Source: Mycolicibacterium chubuense (GTDB lineage Bacteria; Actinomycetota; Actinomycetes; Mycobacteriales; Mycobacteriaceae). From it: a stretch of DNA of 64,000 nt. The first letter of the stretch is position 1; each line of letters starts with the position of its first letter. Below the pieces are notes generated by a model. It was given only the letters and a program-made list of their open reading frames with translations. It ran no database searches and was not told the origin of the DNA. Below are positions 37,236 to 46,708 of this stretch, one piece after another. Location: positions 18,232-82,231 of the forward strand of contig NZ_JYNX01000060.1 in the NCBI RefSeq assembly GCF_001044255.1, given 5' to 3'. The position numbers and the translations under genes were made by a program.

Positions 37236-38048
37236 GTGACGTCCGCCAGCCCGCCCCGCGATCACGGCGACCCCGGCGATGCGCCGACCGTCCCGCCGCC
37301 GTTGACCGCGCCGGCCAATCCGGCCCGGCAGTCGGCCGCGGAGGAGGCCCGCACCATCGCGGCGTCGACGAACTCCGCGACGTTGGCGAGCCTGACCGCC
37401 GACGGCGATCCGTGGGCCTCGTTCGTCACCTACGGCCTGCTCGACGGCGCGCCGGTGCTGTGCGTGTCGAATCTCGCCGAGCACGGCCGCAATCTCGCGG
37501 GTGATCCGCGGGCGAGCCTGGCGATCGTCGCGCCGGCCACGGAGTCCGATCCGCTGGCCAACGCGCGGGTGACGCTGGCGGGCCGGGTCGAGCGGCCCCA
37601 GGGTGACGAGCAGGCCGCCGCCCGGGAAGCGCACCTGGCGGCCGTCGCGGCCGCCAAGTACTACATCGACTACACCGACTTCTCGCTGTGGGTGTTGCGG
37701 GTGCAGCGGGTGCGCTGGGTGGGCGGCTACGGCCGGATGGAGTCCACCAGCGGCGCCGACTACACCGCGGCGGCACCCGACCCGGTCGGCCCGTACGCCG
37801 CCGGCGCCGTCGCGCACCTCAACGACGACCACGCCGACGCGCTGGCCGCGATGGCACGCGCGCTGGGCGGCTACCCCGACACCACGGCCGCGTCGTGCAC
37901 CGGCGTGGACCGCTACGGCCTGGATCTGCGGCTGCAGACCGATCGCGGAATGGCCTACACCCGTGTCGGTTTCGCCGCCCCGATCGATTCGATCGATGAA
38001 TTGCGTTCGGCTGCGGTCGAGTTGACGCGTCGCGCGCGCGGGCATTGA
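37236..38048 (+). CDS. HugZ-like PPOX/DUF2470 protein
   Basis: A 270-residue protein with an N-terminal split-barrel (TLASLTADGDPWASFVTYGL, LCVSNLAEHGRNLAGDPRAS) and a C-terminal DUF2470 domain (AVAHLNDDHADALAAMARAL). This two-domain plan is that of the HugZ family, some members of which degrade heme. The conserved HxxDHxDA-like segment is present. Whether this protein binds heme is not shown by sequence. The first 30 residues are Pro-rich and probably disordered. It is followed 26 bases later by a phosphoribosyltransferase gene. Confidence 0.82.
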   Translation: MTSASPPRDHGDPGDAPTVPPPLTAPANPARQSAAEEARTIAASTNSATLASLTADGDPWASFVTYGLLDGAPVLCVSNLAEHGRNLAGDPRASLAIVAPATESDPLANARVTLAGRVERPQGDEQAAAREAHLAAVAAAKYYIDYTDFSLWVLRVQRVRWVGGYGRMESTSGADYTAAAPDPVGPYAAGAVAHLNDDHADALAAMARALGGYPDTTAASCTGVDRYGLDLRLQTDRGMAYTRVGFAAPIDSIDELRSAAVELTRRARGH

Positions 38049-38062
38049 GTCATGGCGGGCAT

Positions 38063-38068
38063 TACGAT
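38063..38068 (+). promoter_or_regulatory. -10 element for leaderless phosphoribosyltransferase gene
   Basis: TACGAT, six bases before ATG 38075. No ribosome binding site is present. Confidence 0.5.
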
Positions 38069-38074
38069 CGCGCT

Positions 38075-38650
38075 ATGACCACCGCGCAGCGTCCCGAGAC
38101 CTGGCAGGCCGCGTTCGACCTGATCCGCACCCGCGGCCACGAACGTCGCGAAGAGCCGTTCAAGTTGGCCAGCGGCCAGCTCAGCCACGACTACATCGAC
38201 GGCAAGTACGCCGTCGACACCGGGGAGCGCCTCGCCGTGGTCAGCCGGGCCGTCGCGGATCTGGCCGCCGCGCAGGGCATCGAGTTCGACGCCGTCGGCG
38301 GCCTGACGATGGGCGCCGACCCGCTGGCGCACGGCGTGGCGATGGTGACGGGCAAGGCCTGGTTCTCGGTGCGCAAGGAGCAGAAACAGCGCGGCCGCGA
38401 GCAGTGGGTCGAGGGCACCCGGCTGCAGGCCGGCGACCGGGTGTTGCTCGTCGACGACGTGATCAGCACCGGCGGGTCGACCGAACTGGCGCTCGAGCGG
38501 ATCCTGCCGCTCGGGGTGGTGGTGACCGGGGTGATCCCGATGGTCGACCGCGGCGACGTCGCCGCCGCGCGATTCGCCAAGCGCGGCATCCCGTTTCACG
38601 CGCTGGTGACCTACCGGGATCTGGGCATCGACCCCGTCAGGGACGTCTGA
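38075..38650 (+). CDS. Orotate phosphoribosyltransferase-like protein
   Basis: A 191-residue type I phosphoribosyltransferase. RVLLVDDVISTGGSTELALE is the PRPP-binding motif with its adjacent acidic pair, and FSVRKEQKQRGREQWVEG is the flexible loop of orotate phosphoribosyltransferases. It could make orotidine 5'-phosphate in pyrimidine synthesis. The N-terminus (FKLASGQLSHDYIDGKYAVD) differs from what I recall of mycobacterial PyrE, so it may be a paralogue with another base as substrate. It ends three bases from the convergent ABC ATPase gene. Confidence 0.8.
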   Translation: MTTAQRPETWQAAFDLIRTRGHERREEPFKLASGQLSHDYIDGKYAVDTGERLAVVSRAVADLAAAQGIEFDAVGGLTMGADPLAHGVAMVTGKAWFSVRKEQKQRGREQWVEGTRLQAGDRVLLVDDVISTGGSTELALERILPLGVVVTGVIPMVDRGDVAAARFAKRGIPFHALVTYRDLGIDPVRDV

Positions 38651-38653
38651 TCC

Positions 38654-39709
38654 TCAGGCCGGGGTGACCAGCACGCCGTCGCTGTCCACGCCCAGCCTGA
38701 CCCGGTCGCCGGGCCGCAGCGCGCGCGCCGCCGAGCTCGCCATCTGGGCCATCACCACCGGGCCGTCGGGCACCGCCACGCTGACCCGCGAGATCGCGCC
38801 CAGGAACGACACCGCGGAGACGGTCGCGGCGCCCTGCGCGTCGGCGGCGACGGTCACCGACTCCGGGCGCACCATCGCCAGACCGGGGCCGTCGACCGAA
38901 CCCGCCGATGCGGGCACCGACACCCCCAGCAGTGTGGCCCGGCCGCCGGACACCCGCGCGGGCACCTTGTTGTTCAGCCCGACGAAGTCGGCGACGAACG
39001 GGGTGGCCGGGTTGGCGTACAGCTCGGCCGGGGCGGCGAGCTGCTCGAGCCGGCCCTGGCTCATCACCCCCACCCGGTCGGCGACGGCCAGCGCCTCCTC
39101 CTGGTCGTGGGTGACGAACAGTGTCGTCGTCCCGACGTCGAGCTGCACGCGCCGGATCTCGTCACGCAGCTGGGTGCGCACCTTGGCGTCGAGCGCCGAG
39201 AGCGGCTCGTCGAGCAGCAGCACCCGCGGCTGGATCGCCAGTGCGCGGGCCAGCGCCACCCGCTGCTGCTGACCGCCGGACAGCTCCTTGGCGTACCGGC
39301 CGCCCAGCTCGCCGAGCCCGACCAGGTCGAGCATGTCCGCAGCGCGGGCGAGCCTGTCGCGCTTGGCTTTTCCGCGCATCTTCAGGCCGAACGCGACGTT
39401 GTCGAGCACGGTCAGGTGCGGGAAGAGGCTGTAGGCCTGGAACACCATGCCCATGTCGCGCTTGTTGGCCGGCACGTTGCTGACGTCGACGCCGCCGACC
39501 GACACCGTGCCCGAGGTCGCCTCGTCGAGCCCGGCGAGGATGCGCAGCGCGGTCGTCTTCCCGCACCCCGACGGGCCGAGCAGGGCCACCAGCTCGCCGG
39601 GTTCGATGTGCAGGGTGAGCCCGTCGAGGGCGCGGGTCGTCCCGTAGAGGCGGGTCAGCTCGGTCAGCTCGACGGCCACTCCGGCGGATTTCACGGCGTC
39701 CGATGTCAC
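38654..39709 (-). CDS. ABC importer ATPase (CysA/PotA-type)
   Basis: A 351-residue ATPase. Walker A GPSGCGKTT, signature LSGGQQQRVALARAL, Walker B LLLDEPLSALD and H-loop VTHDQEEALAVADR are intact; a C-terminal TOBE domain follows from about residue 240. It energises the two permeases encoded directly upstream. The GTG overlaps the permease stop by GTGA. The group includes importers of polyamines, iron(III), thiamine and phosphonates; the substrate here is not known. Confidence 0.92.
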   Translation of the reverse strand: MTSDAVKSAGVAVELTELTRLYGTTRALDGLTLHIEPGELVALLGPSGCGKTTALRILAGLDEATSGTVSVGGVDVSNVPANKRDMGMVFQAYSLFPHLTVLDNVAFGLKMRGKAKRDRLARAADMLDLVGLGELGGRYAKELSGGQQQRVALARALAIQPRVLLLDEPLSALDAKVRTQLRDEIRRVQLDVGTTTLFVTHDQEEALAVADRVGVMSQGRLEQLAAPAELYANPATPFVADFVGLNNKVPARVSGGRATLLGVSVPASAGSVDGPGLAMVRPESVTVAADAQGAATVSAVSFLGAISRVSVAVPDGPVVMAQMASSAARALRPGDRVRLGVDSDGVLVTPA

Positions 39710-40479
39710 AGCGTCACTCCCGTCTGATGGCGGCGTCCCCGGGTGACCAGCGACAGGATGAGCAGCAGCGCGAACCCGAACAGCAGTGTGGCCAGCGACG
39801 CCGCCACCGAGGTCGGCCCGTCGCTCTTGCCGATCAGCACGATCTGCACCTGCAGCGTCTCGTAGCCCGACAGCGACGCGATCGTGAATTCGCCGAGCAC
39901 GACGGCGATCGAGATGAACGCCGCCGACAGGATGCCCGACCAGATGTTCGGCACCACGACGCGGGTGATCGTCGTGATCCAGCCCGCGCCCAGCGACCGC
40001 GCCGCCTCCGAGAGCGTCTGCAGGTCGATCGACGAGAGCGCCGCGTCGATGGCGCGGTAGGAGAACGGCAGCACCACGACGACGTAGACGAACGTCAGCG
40101 TCAGCGGTGACTCCCCCAGCAGGTAGGTCACCCACAGGTACACGTTGCGCAGCCCGACGACGATCACCAGCGCCGGGATCGTCAGCGGCAGCAGGCACAG
40201 GAATTCGACCAACCCCTTGGCCCACGGCGCGCGCAGCCGCACCCAGATCATCGTCGGCACCAACAGGATCAGCATTGCGGCCACGGTCAGCACCGCCAGC
40301 GACAGCGACACGACGATCGCCCGGTACAGCGCCTCGTCGGTCACCAGGTTGGCCCACGCCTGCCCGGTGCGCCCGCCGGAGAGCAGGTTGCGGGTGGAGA
40401 AGTCGGCCATCGCGTAGAGGGGGAACAGGAAGAAGACGCCGAACAACACCCACAGTGCCCCGCGCACCGCCGTTCTCAT
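39706..40479 (-). CDS. ABC importer permease, second subunit
   Basis: A 257-residue membrane protein with six helices and the cytoplasmic EAA loop LSEAARSLGAGWITTITRVV that docks on the ATPase. Similar to PotC-type permeases. It overlaps the first permease by ATGA (40476-40479) and the ATPase by GTGA, so all four transporter genes are translated together. Confidence 0.9.
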   Translation of the reverse strand: MRTAVRGALWVLFGVFFLFPLYAMADFSTRNLLSGGRTGQAWANLVTDEALYRAIVVSLSLAVLTVAAMLILLVPTMIWVRLRAPWAKGLVEFLCLLPLTIPALVIVVGLRNVYLWVTYLLGESPLTLTFVYVVVVLPFSYRAIDAALSSIDLQTLSEAARSLGAGWITTITRVVVPNIWSGILSAAFISIAVVLGEFTIASLSGYETLQVQIVLIGKSDGPTSVAASLATLLFGFALLLILSLVTRGRRHQTGVTL

Positions 40480-41318
40480 GACAGCCACCGGGAACTGCGC
40501 CGCACCAGCAGGTTGTAGGCCGCCATGACGACGGCCACCACGACGATCATCTCCAGCGCGAGTGCGTAGGCGAACCCGGCCTGACCCAGCACCACCTCGC
40601 TGACCAGCGAGGCGCGGATCAGCAGCGGCAGGATCGGGCTGCCCTGGCTGACCAGTGCGGCGGCGGTCGCGTACGCGGCGAAAGCGTTGGCGAACAACAA
40701 CAGTGCCGAGCCGAGGAACGCCGGTGTCAGCAGCGGGATCGCCACCTCGCGCCAGTAGTCCCACGTCGAGGCACCCAGGCTGACAGCGGCTTCGCGCCAC
40801 TGGGCGCGCAGACCCTCCAGCGCCGGCACGAACACGATCACCATCAGCGGGATCTGGAAGTAGGTGTAGACGAGGATCAGCCCGCCGAGGCCGTACAGCC
40901 AGCCCGATCCGGCGAGGTTCCAGCCCGTCGCCTGCTGCACCCACAGGGTCAGCACCCCGTTCAGCCCGACGGTCGCGAGGAACGCGAAAGCCAATGCCAC
41001 ACCGCCGAACTGGGCCAACACACTGCACAACGACAGCACGGTGCGGCGCACCATCGACGTCGGCGGGCTGCTGACGATCAGCCACGCCATGACCGCGCCG
41101 AGCAGCGCGCCGAGGATCGCGGTGGCCCCGGAGAGCAGCACGCTGTTCCACAGCGCCGAGAGCGCCGTCCCGGTGAACAGCGCGGCGATGCGGCCCAGCG
41201 AGAAAACCCCGTCGACGTACACCGCGCTCACCACGACGGTGACCGTCGGGATGATCAGGAAGATGACGACGACGGCCAGGAACGGCAGCAGCGGCAGGCC
41301 GTCTCGCACCCGACGCAT
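40476..41318 (-). CDS. ABC importer permease, first subunit
   Basis: A 280-residue membrane protein with six helices and an EAA loop REAAVSLGASTWDYWREVAI. PotB-type partner of the next permease. ATG 41318 lies one base after the stop of the binding-protein gene; a TTG three codons earlier (41327) would overlap that stop and is less likely. Confidence 0.88.
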   Translation of the reverse strand: MRRVRDGLPLLPFLAVVVIFLIIPTVTVVVSAVYVDGVFSLGRIAALFTGTALSALWNSVLLSGATAILGALLGAVMAWLIVSSPPTSMVRRTVLSLCSVLAQFGGVALAFAFLATVGLNGVLTLWVQQATGWNLAGSGWLYGLGGLILVYTYFQIPLMVIVFVPALEGLRAQWREAAVSLGASTWDYWREVAIPLLTPAFLGSALLLFANAFAAYATAAALVSQGSPILPLLIRASLVSEVVLGQAGFAYALALEMIVVVAVVMAAYNLLVRRSSRWLS

Positions 41319-41319
41319 G

Positions 41320-42462
41320 TCAGCCAACCGCGGCGGCCCAGTTCTCCGACAGATACTTCGACGCGGCCTCGGTCTGCTGCGGGGTGGGCACCGTCACCGG
41401 ACCCTCGACCACCGGCAGCGCCGCGGCGACCGCCTTGTCGAGGGTGCCGGCGGCGGCCATGTTGTCGGCGCGCACCGGCCGAACACCGCCCTGGGCGAAC
41501 AGGTTCTGCCCCTCGTCGCTGTAGAGGAACTCCTGCCACAGTCGGGCGGCGGCGGGGTGCGGGGCGTCCTTGTTGATCGCCTGGTAGTAGTAGCCGGCGA
41601 CCGCGTTGTTCGGTGGTACCAGCACAGTCCAGGACGGAAGCTTCTTGGTCTCAGACGAATTGGTGTAGTTCCAGTCGATCACCACCGGTGTCTGCCCGGA
41701 CTCGATGGTCGCCGGCGTCGGGTCGACCGGCAGGAAGTTGCCCGCCTGCTTGAGTTTCCGGAAGAACTCGACACCCGGGGCGATGTCGTCGGCCGACCCG
41801 CCCTGGGACAACGCCACCATCAGCACACCGGAGAACGCGGCGCCGGCCTGGGTGGGATCGCCGTTGAGGGCGACCTTGCCCTGGTACTCCGGCTTCAGCA
41901 AATCGTTGACGTTCGTCACCGGCGGCACCTTGGCCGAGTCGAAACCGATCGACATGTAGCCGCCGTAGTCGTTGACCCAGGCGCCGTTCGGATCCTTGAA
42001 GGCGGCCGGGATGTCGTCGAAGGTGGCGACCTTGTACGGCGCGAACATCGCCGTGTTCGCCAGCGCCACCGACTGGCCGAGGTCGAACACGTCGGGTGCG
42101 CTGCTGCGGCCCTTCTGCTGGTTGGCGGCGTTGATCTCGTCCTGGCTGGACGCATCGGGCTGCGCCGAGGTGACCTTGATGCCGTACTTGTCGGAGAAGG
42201 CCTTGATGATGGCGCCGTAGTTGGCCCAATCCGGCGGCAGCGCAATGACATTCAGCGCACCCTCGCCCTTGGCCGCCTTCACCAGGCCGTCCATCCCGCC
42301 GAAGTCCTGCGCCGACGTGGCCTCGGCGGCCTTGACGCCGGACTCGGTCTGCGCGCCGGAATCCTTGTTCTCCGGCGGCGCGCACGCCGCGATCCCGGCG
42401 ACGACGAGCGCGGACGCGGCACACGCGAGGACCCGGGAGAACAGTGAAGCGGAAGCAGGCAT
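41320..42462 (-). CDS. ABC importer substrate-binding lipoprotein
   Basis: A 380-residue lipoprotein. Lipobox VAGIAAC near residue 27; the mature part (GEGALNVIALPPDWANYGAI, KYGIKVTSAQPDASSQDEIN, DVFDLGQSVALANTAMFAPY, WVNDYGGYMSIGFDSAKVPP) is a two-lobe periplasmic-binding-protein fold of the iron(III)/polyamine/phosphonate class. No obvious Tyr pair for iron or acidic cluster for polyamine can be fixed by eye, so the ligand is open. GGAAGG precedes the ATG. First gene of the four-gene importer operon. Confidence 0.9.
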   Translation of the reverse strand: MPASASLFSRVLACAASALVVAGIAACAPPENKDSGAQTESGVKAAEATSAQDFGGMDGLVKAAKGEGALNVIALPPDWANYGAIIKAFSDKYGIKVTSAQPDASSQDEINAANQQKGRSSAPDVFDLGQSVALANTAMFAPYKVATFDDIPAAFKDPNGAWVNDYGGYMSIGFDSAKVPPVTNVNDLLKPEYQGKVALNGDPTQAGAAFSGVLMVALSQGGSADDIAPGVEFFRKLKQAGNFLPVDPTPATIESGQTPVVIDWNYTNSSETKKLPSWTVLVPPNNAVAGYYYQAINKDAPHPAAARLWQEFLYSDEGQNLFAQGGVRPVRADNMAAAGTLDKAVAAALPVVEGPVTVPTPQQTEAASKYLSENWAAAVG

Positions 42463-42561
42463 GGATGAGACCTTCCGGTGAGCAGGAGTCGGCGCGGTGG
42501 CGCAGCGGTTGCCTGGCCGTGTCATCGCGGTGAACCATATCCCGCCGGCACTGCCCGCGCC

Positions 42562-42567
42562 TAGGGT
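42562..42567 (+). promoter_or_regulatory. -10 element for leaderless PPOX gene
   Basis: TAGGGT, seven bases before GTG 42575. It supports the short form of the PPOX protein over the extended frame from 42497. Confidence 0.55.
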
Positions 42568-42574
42568 TGAGCGG

Positions 42575-42994
42575 GTGACACCTGACGAGACGGTCACCGC
42601 CTTCACCGAAGCACCGGTGGCGGCTCTGGCCACGGTGCGCCCCGACGGCACACCGCACGTGGTGCCGGTCGTCTTCGCGATGGCCGCCGGCCGCGACGAT
42701 CTGGTGTACACCGCGGTCGACGCGAAGCCGAAGTCCACCCAGCACCTGCGCAGGCTGGCCAACATCGAGAACAACCCCGCGGTCAGCCTGCTGGTCGACC
42801 ACTACGACGACGACTGGGCGCGGCTGTGGTGGGTGCGCGCGGACGGGACCGCGACGATCCACACCTCCGGCGACGAGGTCGCCATCGGTTACTCACAGTT
42901 GCGGGCGAAGTACCCGCAGTACGAACGGGTTGCGCTCAACGGCCCCGTCGTCAGCATCCGGATCCGCCGCTGGGCGTCCTGGGGTGGGGGCTAG
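42575..42994 (+). CDS. PPOX-class F420-dependent oxidoreductase, Rv0121-like
   Basis: A 139-residue split-barrel protein: [48 protein letters not shown] and [15 protein letters not shown]. This is the pattern of the Rv0121c group of F420-binding PPOX proteins as I recall it. The likely role is reduction of a small molecule with F420H2. The GTG at 42575 has a well-placed -10 hexamer; an upstream ATG-type extension exists but reads through promoter sequence. Confidence 0.82.
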   Translation: MTPDETVTAFTEAPVAALATVRPDGTPHVVPVVFAMAAGRDDLVYTAVDAKPKSTQHLRRLANIENNPAVSLLVDHYDDDWARLWWVRADGTATIHTSGDEVAIGYSQLRAKYPQYERVALNGPVVSIRIRRWASWGGG

Positions 42995-43108
42995 CCGGTA
43001 GTCGACGCGGCGGTTGTCCGGAAAGGAGATGGGGGTCAGCCGGGCAGACGACCGAGGTGGCGCGCGGAAAGGTCGAAGACATCATCCGCACCGCGCCGAG
43101 GAGTCCCG

Positions 43109-43684
43109 ATGACCGACACCGACCAGCTCGCCGTCCGCTTCACCCGCGACGCGGTTCCGCTGCTCACCGAGCTGCGCGGGCACGCGGTGCGGCTGACCCG
43201 CGATCCCGACCTCGCCGACGATCTGCTGCAGGAGACGGCCGCCAAGGCGTTCGCCGCGTTCGCGAGCTTCACCGAGGGCACCAACCTGGCGGGCTGGCTG
43301 TACCGGATCATGGTCAACACCCACATCGGCGAGTACCGCAAGGTGCAGCGCCGGCCGGCCCTGCAGTTCACCGACGCGATCTCCGACACGCAGATGATGG
43401 CCCACCACCAGCGGGCCATGTCGGCCCGGTCGCCTGAAGACGATGTGCTGGTGCGTCTCGGCGACCCGGCCATCGCGGCCGCGATGCGCGCGCTGCCCGA
43501 GGTGTACCGCACCGCGGTGTACTACGCCGACGTGGAGGGGTTGACGTTCCGCGAGATCGCCGCGCGGATGGACGTCCCCCTCGGCACGGTGATGTCGCGG
43601 CTGCACCGGGGGCGCAACCAGCTGCGCCGCGCGCTGCGCGACACCGCCAGGGCCGTCGGCTATTCGCTGCCCGAAGCGGCGTGA
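43109..43684 (+). CDS. ECF sigma factor, SigH-like
   Basis: A 191-residue sigma factor. Region 2 is DLADDLLQETAAKAFAAFAS and WLYRIMVNTHIGEYRK; region 4 is LPEVYRTAVYYADVEGLTFR then EIAARMDVPLGTVMSRLHRG. This is very close to SigH, the heat and thiol-stress sigma factor. SigH genes are normally followed by the zinc anti-sigma factor gene rshA; here the next gene is a convergent transporter, and no HxxxCxxC protein is nearby. M. smegmatis carries several SigH paralogues, and this may be one. AGGAG lies six bases before the ATG. Confidence 0.9.
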   Translation: MTDTDQLAVRFTRDAVPLLTELRGHAVRLTRDPDLADDLLQETAAKAFAAFASFTEGTNLAGWLYRIMVNTHIGEYRKVQRRPALQFTDAISDTQMMAHHQRAMSARSPEDDVLVRLGDPAIAAAMRALPEVYRTAVYYADVEGLTFREIAARMDVPLGTVMSRLHRGRNQLRRALRDTARAVGYSLPEAA

Positions 43685-44586
43685 TCGACCGGTCCCGGCG
43701 GCGTGGCCGGCGGCGGCGCGCCGAGCTGCTCTTCGTAGGCGCCCTCGTCGCGGCCCAGGGCGATGGTGCCCGCGGCCATCGCCAGCGTCGACACGGCCAG
43801 CGCCACGGCGTCCCACCGGCCGACGTCGAGGTGCTCGCCGAGCACGATTGCCCCGAGCAGCACCGCGACCACCGGTTCGAGCGTCAGCATCGTCGGCACG
43901 GAGGTCTGCAGGGAGCCCGCATGGAAGGCGGACTGCTGCAACAGCACCGCGACGACCCCGAGCAGCACCAGCAGGTACGGCACGGGGGTGAGGAGCACCG
44001 CGAGCGCTCCCTCGTGGGTGAGCACATGCATGACGAGTTTGGTGAGCACCGCGACGACGCCGAACAGCACGCCCACCGCGACGGCCAGCAGCACCGCGCG
44101 GCGCCACCCGACGCTGCGCAGCGCCACCGCCACGCAGGCCAGCACCGCCACCGTGCACACCACCGCGACGACCGCCGACGTGCTCAGCGTCGCCTCGTAG
44201 TCGCCCGGGCTGGGCTTGGCCAGCACCACGAACACCGCGAGCGCCGCGGTGAGCAGCAGCGCCCAGGCCCACTCCGCCCGGGTGACCCGGCGGTGCGCCA
44301 GCCGGGCCGACAGCGGTAGCGCGAACAGCAGCGCCGAGACCAGGATCGGCTGCACCAGCAGCAGGGACCCGTTGGCCAGCGCGAGCGCCTGGAACACGTA
44401 GCCGGCGATGGCCGCGGCGGTGCCGCCCCACCACAGCGGCCTGCGGATCAACGTCAGGAACATGACGCTGCTCACGCCGTGTTCGGCGGGCACGTCCAGG
44501 GTGGCCCGCTGCCGCACCACGATGCCGATGGCCAGAAACACCGCCGCCAACAACGACAGCAGGACGGTCACCCCATGGCCGATCAC
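43660..44586 (-). CDS. DMT-type membrane transporter
   Basis: About 308 residues with nine or ten hydrophobic helices in two halves, as in the drug/metabolite transporter superfamily: LFLAIGIVVRQRAT-like N-terminus, LVQPILVSALLFALPLSARL, SVPTMLTLEPVVAVLLGAIV, LGEHLDVGRWDAVALAVSTL. The C-terminal tail is Pro-rich. GTG 44586 and GTG 44571 are both possible starts. Its end overlaps the sigma-factor gene by 25 bases, tail to tail. Substrate unknown. Confidence 0.8.
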   Translation of the reverse strand: MIGHGVTVLLSLLAAVFLAIGIVVRQRATLDVPAEHGVSSVMFLTLIRRPLWWGGTAAAIAGYVFQALALANGSLLLVQPILVSALLFALPLSARLAHRRVTRAEWAWALLLTAALAVFVVLAKPSPGDYEATLSTSAVVAVVCTVAVLACVAVALRSVGWRRAVLLAVAVGVLFGVVAVLTKLVMHVLTHEGALAVLLTPVPYLLVLLGVVAVLLQQSAFHAGSLQTSVPTMLTLEPVVAVLLGAIVLGEHLDVGRWDAVALAVSTLAMAAGTIALGRDEGAYEEQLGAPPPATPPGPVDHAASGSE

Positions 44587-44688
44587 CCGACAAGGACAGC
44601 ACATCGCAGGGGGCGCTGCCCACCCGGCTCGACGTCGGCAAACGATCGATCTTGTTTCGGCAGCGCGGAACTGGGCATAACCCGGGCC

Positions 44689-45027
44689 ATGAATCTGCGT
44701 AGGTTGCTCTTGATCGCCGGTGCGGTGGTTTTGCTGGTCGGGGTCATCGGACTGCTGGTGCCCGTGTCGGTGCCGGGACCTCAGGGCGATATCGGCTGCG
44801 GCAACGCGATCGCCGCGGACCTGTCCCAGGCCCGGGACGTGGACAGCCAGAATCTGGCCAACCTGCCCGTTCTGAACGAGATCATTCCGCACAAGGACTT
44901 CGTGGCCGAGTGCAATTCGGCGCTGTCGTCGCGGCGGTCCTGGTCCATCCCGGTCGCCGTCGTCGGTCTGGTGGTCCTCGCCGGCTCGTTCTTCGTCGGC
45001 GGACGCGCGGGCCGGGTGCGGGCCTAG
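44689..45027 (+). CDS. Small two-span membrane protein
   Basis: 112 residues: one helix near the N-terminus (LLLIAGAVVLLVGVIGLLVP), an external loop of about 55 residues with two Cys (DIGCGNA, VAECNSA) that probably pair, and a second helix (VAVVGLVVLAGSFFVGG) before a basic end. Family not recognised. A CATAAC hexamer lies seven bases before the ATG, so it may be leaderless. It overlaps the end of the convergent small gene by four bases. Confidence 0.65.
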   Translation: MNLRRLLLIAGAVVLLVGVIGLLVPVSVPGPQGDIGCGNAIAADLSQARDVDSQNLANLPVLNEIIPHKDFVAECNSALSSRRSWSIPVAVVGLVVLAGSFFVGGRAGRVRA

Positions 45028-45311
45028 CTGGCCTCGCGGTCGCGCACCACCCGCAGCCGCGGACGGGCGTCCGGCGCGGGACCGATCTTGTCGGTGACGG
45101 TCGCCGCGACGGAATCGAAGCGGTTCACCGCGCGGTCGCACAGCCCGCGTACCCGGTCGCCGGCCGTGTCGACGGCGGTGTCGACGTCGTCGGCCGCGCT
45201 GAGCAGGTAGGCCCGCATGTTCACCCGCATTCGCTCGCCCGCGATGCGCAACCTGCGGCGGAGGCGCTCGTCGACCTCGACGCTGACGTAGGGCAACACC
45301 TGAAGCTTCAT
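45024..45311 (-). CDS. Small protein coupled to an MHS transporter
   Basis: 95 residues. It begins [20 protein letters not shown] and is otherwise helical and charged, with no membrane helix. The first part looks a little like a ribbon-helix-helix or toxin-neutralising fold, but no partner is nearby, so this is not claimed. The ATG overlaps the stop of the transporter gene (ATGA). Confidence 0.6.
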   Translation of the reverse strand: MKLQVLPYVSVEVDERLRRRLRIAGERMRVNMRAYLLSAADDVDTAVDTAGDRVRGLCDRAVNRFDSVAATVTDKIGPAPDARPRLRVVRDREAS

Positions 45312-46633
45312 CTGCGCGTCTCCCCTTCTCCGGTGCCTGTGCCCAGAGTAGCCCGGGGTTGCTGGACCCGCGCCAGGGCGCGGCCCGCCGTCTCGCGCAG
45401 GGTGAGCGCCACCCCGAGCGACGTCACCGCGGCAGCGACCAGGTAGTAGGACGGTGCGACGGCATCGCCGGTGCGCGCGGTCAGCCAGGTGACGACGTAC
45501 GGCGTGGTGCCGCCGAACAGCGCCACGCAGAGGTTGTAGCCGACGGAGAAGCCGCTGAAGCGGATGCGGGTGGCGAACAGTTCCACCCCGGCCGACACCG
45601 CGGCGCTGACGTACACCGACTCGATCGCCGCGAGGACGCAGTGCGCGGCGATGGCCGCGCCCAGCGAGCCGGAGTTCAGCAGCAGGAACAGTGGGTAGCC
45701 GAGCACCACGAACAGCGCCGCACCGCCGACGAGCAGGGGCCGGCGTCCGATCCGGTCGGACAGCAAGGCCAGCGGGAGGATCAGTACGAGCGCCACCGTC
45801 GCGGCCAGCGTGATCGACAGGAACGCGTCGGCCTTGGAGAACCCGAGGGTTGTGATGAAGTACGTCGGCAGGAACGTGAACACGACGTAGTAGCCGATGT
45901 TGAACACGACGAACAGGCCGATCACCTGGAGGATCTGCCGCCACGACGTCGAGAGTGCTTCGCGCAGAGGCGATCGCGCGATCTCGGCGGCGGAGCTGAG
46001 CTTCTCGAACTGCGGGGTGTCTCCCAGGCGCAGCCGGATGTAGAGGCCGACCAGACCGAGGGGGCCGGCGATCAGGAACGGGAGGCGCCAGCCGTAACTC
46101 TCCATCGCCGCGGCCGGCAGCACGGTCTGCAACACCGTCACCGTGACCGAGCCGAGCAGGAACCCCAGCACGCCCGACCATGCCATGAACGTGACCGTCA
46201 CCCCTCGGCGGGCGTCGTCGGCGAACTCGGCCAGATACACCGCTCCGCCGCCGTACTCCCCGCCCGCGGAGAAACCCTGCAGGCACCGCAGCGCCAGCAG
46301 CAGCACCGGGGCGAGCACCCCGACGGTGTCGTAGGTCGGCAGTACGCCGATGCCCAGCGTCGCCGCCGACATCAGCAGGATCACCAGCGCCAGCACCTTC
46401 TGCCGGCCGATCCGGTCGCCGAGCGGGCCGAAGACGAACCCGCCCAGCGGCCGCACGAAGAACGCCGCGGCGAAGATCGCGAAGGTACTGAGCAGCCCCG
46501 CGGTCTCGTCGCCCGGCGGGAAGAAATGGGCGGCGATGAACGTCGCCAGGAAGCCGTAGATCGCGAAATCGAACCACTCGACCGCGTTGCCGATCGACGC
46601 GCCCGTCACCACCCTGCGGACGTCGGATTGCAT
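45308..46633 (-). CDS. MFS transporter, metabolite:H+ symporter (MHS) family
   Basis: A 441-residue, 12-helix protein. [16 protein letters not shown] in helix 1 and [20 protein letters not shown] between helices 2 and 3 are diagnostic of the MHS branch (ProP, citrate, ketoglutarate and shikimate symporters). [20 protein letters not shown] follows. It imports an organic acid or osmolyte with a proton; which one is unknown. GGGAGGG precedes the ATG. An inverted repeat lies in its promoter region. Confidence 0.9.
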   Translation of the reverse strand: MQSDVRRVVTGASIGNAVEWFDFAIYGFLATFIAAHFFPPGDETAGLLSTFAIFAAAFFVRPLGGFVFGPLGDRIGRQKVLALVILLMSAATLGIGVLPTYDTVGVLAPVLLLALRCLQGFSAGGEYGGGAVYLAEFADDARRGVTVTFMAWSGVLGFLLGSVTVTVLQTVLPAAAMESYGWRLPFLIAGPLGLVGLYIRLRLGDTPQFEKLSSAAEIARSPLREALSTSWRQILQVIGLFVVFNIGYYVVFTFLPTYFITTLGFSKADAFLSITLAATVALVLILPLALLSDRIGRRPLLVGGAALFVVLGYPLFLLLNSGSLGAAIAAHCVLAAIESVYVSAAVSAGVELFATRIRFSGFSVGYNLCVALFGGTTPYVVTWLTARTGDAVAPSYYLVAAAVTSLGVALTLRETAGRALARVQQPRATLGTGTGEGETRR

Positions 46634-46648
46634 AGCGCCCTCCCGAAA

Positions 46649-46677
46649 GTAAGCGCGGCGCTGAGCATTTCGCTTAC
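46649..46677. promoter_or_regulatory. Inverted repeat upstream of MHS transporter
   Basis: GTAAGCG (46649-46655) and CGCTTAC (46671-46677), perfect seven-base arms, 15 bases apart, 15-44 bases before ATG 46633. It could be an operator, or a terminator for the gene to the right. Confidence 0.35.
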
Positions 46678-46708
46678 CCGGCGCCGTCGCACGCCGTCGG
46701 TTGGCACG

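Noticed and set aside
39706-41151. A 481-codon extension of the second permease
   Set aside because: Sequence before ATG 40479 is out-of-frame reading of the first permease; the ATGA overlap and the six-helix length fix the start.
45024-45311. The 95-residue gene as an antitoxin
   Set aside because: No toxin-like gene is adjacent; it is coupled to a transporter gene, and the ribbon-helix-helix likeness is too weak.
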